This document shows positions 21,539-25,745 of a DNA stretch of 25,745 bases, one piece after another (the stretch's first letter is position 1; every line of letters starts with the position of its first letter). Below the pieces are notes generated by a model. The model saw only the letters and a program-made list of their open reading frames with translations, was not told where the DNA came from and made no database searches. Both the position numbers and the translations under genes were made by a program. Source of the DNA: JASLBX01 sp036373915 (lineage in GTDB: Bacteria > Actinomycetota > Actinomycetes > Jiangellales > Jiangellaceae); assembly GCA_036373915.1 (NCBI GenBank), contig DASUUU010000089.1, forward strand, positions 1 to 25,745. Reading direction: 5' to 3'.

Positions 21539-21625
21539 AACATCTACGCCATGCTGCAAGATTCGGCCACCACTGACGATCATCACAGGGTACTTGCCGT
21601 CCTCACCTCCCTTAATTCCAGCTAG
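21539..21625 (+). pseudogene. Response-regulator C-terminal fragment (28 codons plus stop)
   Basis: The frame reads NIYAMLQDSATTDDHHRVLA followed by VLTSLNSS and TAG. The intact regulator at 8936-9586 ends NIFAKLQISATTDDHRRVLA, VLTFLNSS, TAG. At the base level most codons are identical. Directly upstream is an in-frame TAG where the intact gene has CAG, and before that the similarity stops. There is no start codon, so this is a decayed tail of a second copy. Bases 21376-21538 between the ATPase gene and this fragment show no other feature. Confidence 0.8.
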
Positions 21626-21695
21626 CGGGGTTAGAAGTCTCCTGCTGCCCGGCTGGGAGCCGGCGTCCCGCTGAGGGAGATTCGAAGTGCCATAC
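21623..21695 (+). repeat. Conserved leader module, copy C
   Basis: This copy is in opposite orientation to A and B. It starts at the TAG of the regulator fragment and carries AGAAGTCTCCTGCTG, the intact hairpin CCGGCT-GGG-AGCCGG (21649-21663) and GAGATTCGAAGTG. It ends about 40 bases before the start of the Met-rich membrane protein at 21735. It is the copy closest to A. Confidence 0.85.
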
Positions 21696-21734
21696 ACACA
21701 AGCCAACGGATCGTGTTGGTGATGGGAGAGAGTC

Positions 21735-22259
21735 ATGATGAGCACAACGCAGACGGCAGCACCCGCGGTTGACCGCACCAGGGGGCGGCGCCGGTTCCTG
21801 CGGCATTACCTGGAGATGGTCGCGGCGATGGTCGTGGGGATGGTCGCCCTCGGCATGCCCGAGTATGCGGTGGTCGAGGCACTGGGCTGGTCCGCCGCAG
21901 CGGACCGGCCGGACCTGGAGGTCATGGTGATGGCCACCAACATGGCCGTGGCGATGGCGGGCTGGATGCGGTTCCGCGGCCACGCCTGGACCCCGATCGC
22001 GGAGATGGTGGCCGCGATGTACCTACCGTTCGTCGTGCTGCTCGGCCCACTGTGGCTGGGTGCGATCTCCGAAGAAACCCTGTTCCTGGCCGGACACGTG
22101 CTGATGCTGCCGGCGATGGCCGCGGCGATGCTCCGGCGCCGGGACGAGTACACCCACGCCCACCACGGCCGCAGCCACGCCCGGCCCGCGCACACGAAGC
22201 CTCGTGGCCAAGCCAGTGGCACACGGATTCGCCGCACTGTCGCCGTGCACGACGGTTAG
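21735..22259 (+). CDS. Met-rich four-helix membrane protein, 174 aa (paralogue 2)
   Basis: The hydrophobic segments are HYLEMVAAMVVGMVALGM, LEVMVMATNMAVAMAGWM, IAEMVAAMYLPFVVLLGPLW and HVLMLPAMAAAMLRRR. E-M-x-x-A-M, R-x-RGH-x-W and the terminal MLRRR-x-E-x-x-H are shared with the protein at 11571-12080. Met residues recur about every 3-4 positions, so they could line one face of each helix; a soft-metal (copper) role is inference. The C-terminal 35 residues are His/Arg-rich and are not shared. The start is ATG 21735 (or 21738) with GGGAGAGAG upstream. Module copy C forms the leader. Confidence 0.8.
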   Translation: MMSTTQTAAPAVDRTRGRRRFLRHYLEMVAAMVVGMVALGMPEYAVVEALGWSAAADRPDLEVMVMATNMAVAMAGWMRFRGHAWTPIAEMVAAMYLPFVVLLGPLWLGAISEETLFLAGHVLMLPAMAAAMLRRRDEYTHAHHGRSHARPAHTKPRGQASGTRIRRTVAVHDG

Positions 22260-22350
22260 AACACCACGGAGACAGGAGTCACCAATGAGGCTCACGATCA
22301 ACAGGCCGAGAAACACGACGTCGAGAAGATTCACCTACGGAGGAGAGACA

Positions 22351-22551
22351 ATGTTGTACACACCTACCGATCTTGAAATTCGCATCCCGACCATGCGGCG
22401 CGAGCCAACCCGGCACAAGCTAGGCGAGCACGAGCGCGTGGCCCTCGAACTGAGGCGAGCACGTCACATGCAACGCTGGGCCGACCGCCTCGACCGGTTA
22501 TCGCGGCACCTCTCACAGACGGCGAATCTGCGGCTGGCGAGGCTGCGGTGA
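22351..22551 (+). CDS. Small basic helical protein, 66 aa
   Basis: The predicted protein begins MLYTPTDLEIRIPTMRRE and then forms an Arg/Leu-rich amphipathic helix through LGEHERVALELRRARHMQRW to the end, with no membrane segment. The start is the ATG at 22351 because GGAGGAG lies just upstream. An in-frame ATG at 22285 also has an AGGAG site and would add 22 residues, so the start is uncertain. It follows the Met-rich gene by 91 bases and precedes a strong terminator, so it is probably in that operon. The family is not recognised; the charge suggests binding to nucleic acid or the inner membrane face. Confidence 0.65.
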   Translation: MLYTPTDLEIRIPTMRREPTRHKLGEHERVALELRRARHMQRWADRLDRLSRHLSQTANLRLARLR

Positions 22552-22622
22552 CAGACGCAGACAGCCACGAGAAACCGGCAACCCAACAGACACCACTGCT
22601 GATTCCCTAAGGACGCGGCCAT

Positions 22623-22665
22623 CCAGCCGCTCGGCCACACCTCACATCACGGGCCGAGCGGCTGG
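22623..22665. terminator. Strong hairpin terminator
   Basis: CCAGCCGCTCGGCC (22623-22636) pairs exactly with 22652-22665, a 14-bp stem with a 15-base loop, about 70 bases past the stop of the small basic protein gene. It ends the rightward Met-rich operon. Confidence 0.82.
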
Positions 22666-23042
22666 GCACGTTATCCCTTCTTGGTTGCGCTGCCTGGTGT
22701 ACGGCCAGCCCAGCGTCTTCGTGCCACCTGGTACAGCAAGCAGACCGGTTTCGTGATGGGCGCGATGTGCCTGTTCTGCACGGTCGGCTCCGCATGCGGG
22801 CTGACCGCCGGCAACGGCGCCACCAGGGTCGCGGTCGCCGAGCGCGCGGCTCCGGGCGTGGATCAACGCATGATGTGGCGCGGAGGGTCGGAGCAGCGCA
22901 ACGAGGCGGTCATGCGGCTGCGCTGGGGTGGCACCCCACGCACCGGACCGTCGAACCTACCGGAACCGATCTCGGCGGTGCCGCAACTCGTTCCAAGATG
23001 CAGCGCCGCCGAGATCGGACAGAACCTGTCGATAGCTGATCG
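22666..23042. other. 377-bp region without a supported gene; inverted repeat at its right end
   Basis: Open frames cross this stretch on both strands (plus-strand frame from 22681, minus-strand 22642-22866), but none has a convincing start, ribosome site or family. It may contain decayed coding DNA. At the right end, CCGATCTCGGCGG (22966-22978) and CCGCCGAGATCGG (23006-23018) are perfect 13-base inverted arms with a 27-base spacer, just past the stop of the leftward permease gene, so they may act as its terminator. Confidence 0.5.
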
Positions 23043-25550
23043 TCACTCCATGACAAGCGCCTTCAGTACGTCGAGCTTGGCTGCCCTTCGGGCCGGCACC
23101 ACCGCAGCCATTGCACCGGCGAAGGCGGCAATCATGGTGACGATGAGCAGGCTGCCGACCGGCACGGTCAACGTGTCGATGCCCTCATCCGCCAATGCCC
23201 GGACGACTGCCCAGCCGAAGAACGTCCCACTGGCCAACCCGAGAACAGAGCCGAATACCGCGACGATGATCGACTCCCAACGGACCGTGGAACGAAGCTG
23301 CGACCGGCTCATGCCGACGGCCCTCAGCAACCCGAGCTCGCGGGTCCGCTCGAGGATGGACAGCGCCAAGGTGTTGGCGATGCCAAGCAGGGCGATGATG
23401 ATGGCGAGGAACAACAGCGCGTAGAACATTCCAAGCATCGTGTCGATCTCGCTGCTGACAACGTCGATGAAGGCGTCCTTGTCCAGCACGTCGGCCGATG
23501 CGTAGCCGCTGGCCACGCTGTCGATCGCCGCCCCGTCGCCCGAGACGTAGACCCGGTAATCGAGTTCCTCGCCGCCGTTCGCACGGAATGCGTCGAGATC
23601 GACGAACATCGGTCCGACCCAGTCGGTGCCACTCGAATAGATGGCTTCGACCATCAGTGTGGTGCCACCACTCGGCAGCACTACCGGCACGGACGAGCCG
23701 ATCGTCCAGCCTTCTTCGGCGGCGTGCTCGGCCGACACCGCGATCCCGTCGGCGCCTAGCGAGTCGAGCTCACCGCCGACCGAACCGAGCGCGACCATCT
23801 CGCCGACCGTACCGGCGTCGAACGCATAGAACCCATCCGTCGCTGAGCCGTCGACGATCGCCGGGCTGATGCGGACCTGCGTCACAGCTTCCACACCCGG
23901 CATGGACCTAAGCTCATCGGCTAGATCTGGGCTAAGGCCCGCCGAGTTGTCAGTCGCGCCGACCTGCACGATATGGGTTCCGGTGAACTCGGTCTCCAGG
24001 GAGCCGGCCATGGAGGTCTTCGCCGAGGCGGCGAACACCGTGAAGAACCCGACCAGCCCGACGCCGATCATCAGCGACGCCGCCGTGCGCGCGGTCCGTT
24101 TCGGGTTCCGCATCGCGTTGCGGGTCGCGAGCTCACCACTAAGCCCGCGCATCCGCAACGGCATGCCGAACACCTTCGCGACCGGACGGGCGAGCACTGG
24201 ACCAAGCACCGCAACACCAACGAACGTCACCAGCGCACCGACGCCGACCAATTCGATCGTCCCGCCGAGCCCGGCGAGCAGTGCCGCCACACCGGCAGCA
24301 GTGATGGCCGTGCCCGCAACGGCCCGGCGGGCCGACCCTGCGGAGCGGTCGACGCTCACGTCACGGACGGCAGCCACCGGGGCGATCTTGGCGGCGCGCC
24401 GCGCCGGCAGCCACGCCGTGAGCGCTGTTACGACCACGCCGACGGCGAACGACAGCGCCAGTGCGTTTGGCGAGATCACCGTGGTGCCGCTCGGCATGTC
24501 GAAGCCGAAGGAGGACACGAGTTGACGCAGGCCCGAGGCTACCCCGATGCCGGCAACAAGGCCGGTTCCGGACGCGAGCGTGCCGATGACGAGAGCCTCG
24601 ATAAGCACCGAGCGCCTTACCTGCCGACCCGACGCACCGATCGCACGCAGCATCGCCATCTCCCGCGTCCGCTGCGCGACGATGATCGAGAAAGTGTTGT
24701 TGATGATGAAGGCGCCAACGAACACCGCCACGACGGCGAAGACCAGCGCGATCGTGTTGAACTCGCTGAGGTTGTCGCCGAGTGCTGCCTGGTTCTCGGC
24801 CACCAGCGTGGCACCGGTGATCACCTCGACGCCGTCACCCACTGCGGCTCGGACCGCAGCAGCCAGATCCGCCTGTGACACGCCCTCGGCGGCTGTGATG
24901 GCAATGGCATCGGCTTGCCCGGGGGATGCGAGAAGTTCTGTGGCCGCGGCGTCAGTGAATAATACGGCGGTGGCGCCCGCGGGCGAGTCCGCGGCGCCGA
25001 ACCGAGCAATGCCGGCGATCGTGAACTGCTGCGGAGCGCCCTTGGTGAGCACTGTCGCCACGTCACCGGGTTGGTAACCGGCTTTGTCCGCGCTCGCCTT
25101 GTCGACGACGATCTCATCGTCGCTGACGGGCGAGTTACCGCTGGCCAACTGGTACGGGTTGAGGGCCTCGACCGTGACCCAGTTCGTGCCGAACGCCGGG
25201 CTCCTGGCTACGTCTCCGACGGGTTCGCCGTCGGGCCCGACCAGTTGGGCGTAGCCATTGATGCGCAACGCCACTTCGTCGACGCCTTCAACCGAAGCGA
25301 CGGTCTCGGCGAGCGATGCGTCGAGGCGCGGCCCAGGTTCGCCGTAGCCGAGGTCGATCTCCGAGGGCATGCGGACATATGCGTCCACTCCCTCGTCGGC
25401 CTCGGCCAGCGCGGAGTCGAACGTGGCACCGATCGTGTCGGTGAATATGAGGGTGCCGGCCATGAAGGCGACGCTGAGGAACACCGCGAAGGCGGTAATC
25501 ACCAGTCGCAGCTTGCGAGCTGCGAGCTGCTTGATCGTAAGCGTGAACAT
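23043..25550 (-). CDS. FtsX-type ABC transporter permease, 835 aa
   Basis: A single N-terminal helix (residues about 17-37) leads into an extracytoplasmic MacB-like domain (about 40-260). Three helices follow (NTIALVFAVVAVFVGAFIIN and the next two), then a central pair, a second extracytoplasmic domain (about 500-690), and a final three-helix FtsX domain with YALLFLAIIIALLGIANTLA and an R-E-L-G-L-L-R-A-V-G box. The REMAMLRAIGASGRQVRRS box after helix 2 is the coupling element that contacts the ATPase. This ten-helix duplicated layout is usual for actinobacterial permeases exporting lipids or peptides. It starts five bases after the ATPase stop. The substrate is unknown. Confidence 0.9.
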   Translation of the reverse strand: MFTLTIKQLAARKLRLVITAFAVFLSVAFMAGTLIFTDTIGATFDSALAEADEGVDAYVRMPSEIDLGYGEPGPRLDASLAETVASVEGVDEVALRINGYAQLVGPDGEPVGDVARSPAFGTNWVTVEALNPYQLASGNSPVSDDEIVVDKASADKAGYQPGDVATVLTKGAPQQFTIAGIARFGAADSPAGATAVLFTDAAATELLASPGQADAIAITAAEGVSQADLAAAVRAAVGDGVEVITGATLVAENQAALGDNLSEFNTIALVFAVVAVFVGAFIINNTFSIIVAQRTREMAMLRAIGASGRQVRRSVLIEALVIGTLASGTGLVAGIGVASGLRQLVSSFGFDMPSGTTVISPNALALSFAVGVVVTALTAWLPARRAAKIAPVAAVRDVSVDRSAGSARRAVAGTAITAAGVAALLAGLGGTIELVGVGALVTFVGVAVLGPVLARPVAKVFGMPLRMRGLSGELATRNAMRNPKRTARTAASLMIGVGLVGFFTVFAASAKTSMAGSLETEFTGTHIVQVGATDNSAGLSPDLADELRSMPGVEAVTQVRISPAIVDGSATDGFYAFDAGTVGEMVALGSVGGELDSLGADGIAVSAEHAAEEGWTIGSSVPVVLPSGGTTLMVEAIYSSGTDWVGPMFVDLDAFRANGGEELDYRVYVSGDGAAIDSVASGYASADVLDKDAFIDVVSSEIDTMLGMFYALLFLAIIIALLGIANTLALSILERTRELGLLRAVGMSRSQLRSTVRWESIIVAVFGSVLGLASGTFFGWAVVRALADEGIDTLTVPVGSLLIVTMIAAFAGAMAAVVPARRAAKLDVLKALVME

Positions 25551-25555
25551 AGCGG

Positions 25556-25745
25556 TCAGCCCCCAAGGGTGCGAATGCGGTCGAGTACGGAGTCGGCGGT
25601 CGGAGCGTCGAGGTTGTCGACGATCCGCCCGTCGGCGAGGAACACGGCCCGGTCGGCATACGAGGCAGCGACTGGGTCGTGGGTGACCATGACGATCGTC
25701 TGGCCGAACTCACGCACCGCGGTGCGCATGAACGACAGGATCTCG
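25556..25745 (-). CDS. ABC transporter ATP-binding protein, C-terminal 62 codons (partial)
   Basis: Only the end of the gene is inside the window. It reads TIVMVTHDPVAASYADRAVF followed by LADGRIV, containing the H-loop His (THDP) and the conserved L-x-D-G-R-I segment of MacB/LolD-type ATPases. The TGA is at 25558-25556 and the permease ATG is at 25550, so the pair is an operon and forms one ABC exporter. The remainder, with the Walker A and signature motifs, lies beyond 25745. Confidence 0.88.
   Translation of the reverse strand, partial: EILSFMRTAVREFGQTIVMVTHDPVAASYADRAVFLADGRIVDNLDAPTADSVLDRIRTLGG

Noticed and set aside
22672..22698. Third TATCCC-like element that might match the candidate sigma promoter
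   Set aside because: After the same 15-base spacer the second hexamer reads CCTGGT, not CGTCCT, and no supported gene follows.
22681..23424. 247-codon plus-strand frame
   Set aside because: Its second half is antisense to the permease gene, and the first half has no start signal or family resemblance.
23973..24878. 301-codon frame opposite the FtsX-type permease
   Set aside because: It is antisense to a well-supported permease, with low-complexity Arg/His/Asp composition and no start signal.
1..25745. CRISPR arrays, tRNA or rRNA genes, intact insertion sequences
   Set aside because: I found no regularly spaced repeats, no tRNA-like cloverleaf or rRNA segment, and no transposase with terminal inverted repeats.

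Overview
The window is high-GC DNA from an actinobacterium. The evidence is the strong G/C bias at third codon positions, frequent GTG starts, two apparently leaderless genes whose -10 box lies 6 bases before the ATG, a split ChrB/ChrA chromate operon, and MMPL, SHOCT and NarL-type two-component genes. A Pseudonocardia-like or related genus is plausible, but the sequence alone does not fix the genus. The mixture of stress and metal-resistance genes with decayed recombinase pieces looks like a plasmid or genomic island. I see no rRNA, tRNA, CRISPR array or intact insertion sequence.

Layout. (1) 1-2100 is a gene graveyard: a hypothetical gene with a terminator hairpin, a frameshifted tyrosine-recombinase C-terminus, the broken start of the gene that overlapped it, an excisionase-like helix-turn-helix remnant, and two small hypothetical genes. 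(2) 2134-3066 is a leftward pair of unrecognised membrane proteins, with two tandem DosR-box-like palindromes upstream. (3) 3504-5171 runs rightward: a GNAT acetyltransferase, then a DUF2892 protein, a small Cys-containing ORF and a SHOCT membrane protein. (4) 5313-8650 holds an ECF sigma factor and a DHA2-type MFS exporter on the minus strand, then a second SHOCT protein translationally coupled to an AhpD-like enzyme on the plus strand. The two SHOCT transcription units share a leader that can be read as one promoter type, and the sigma gene lies between them. (5) 8730-11313 is a leftward histidine kinase / NarL-type response regulator operon ending in a previously hidden 39-residue membrane peptide gene. 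(6) 11571-13410 holds a Met-rich membrane protein, a DoxX-family protein and a divergent TetR regulator. (7) 13538-15910 is an MMPL transporter. (8) 16199-18900 is a chromate operon (phosphatase-like protein, ChrB-N, ChrB-C, ChrA) with overlapping genes and a leaderless promoter inside a palindrome. (9) 19144-22551 holds a GNAT-like protein, an Orc1/Cdc6-like AAA+ ATPase, a second Met-rich membrane protein and a small basic protein. (10) 23043-25745 is an FtsX-type ABC exporter permease and the end of its ATPase.

The most unusual feature is a roughly 73-bp module found three times (8866-8938, 15925-15997, 21623-21695). Each copy begins at the stop codon of the response-regulator gene or of a decayed fragment of it, carries a small GC hairpin, and leads into a different membrane-protein gene (39-residue peptide, MMPL, Met-rich protein). 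This suggests that copies of a response-regulator tail plus leader were spread, and that the leader was kept while the regulator copies decayed.

Functionally the region reads as an envelope, redox and metal stress cassette. A sigma factor, a two-component system and a TetR regulator sit among small membrane proteins, an AhpD-like antioxidant enzyme and three exporters, next to a chromate-efflux operon. The regulatory links are inferred from shared motifs and gene order; none is proven by the sequence.
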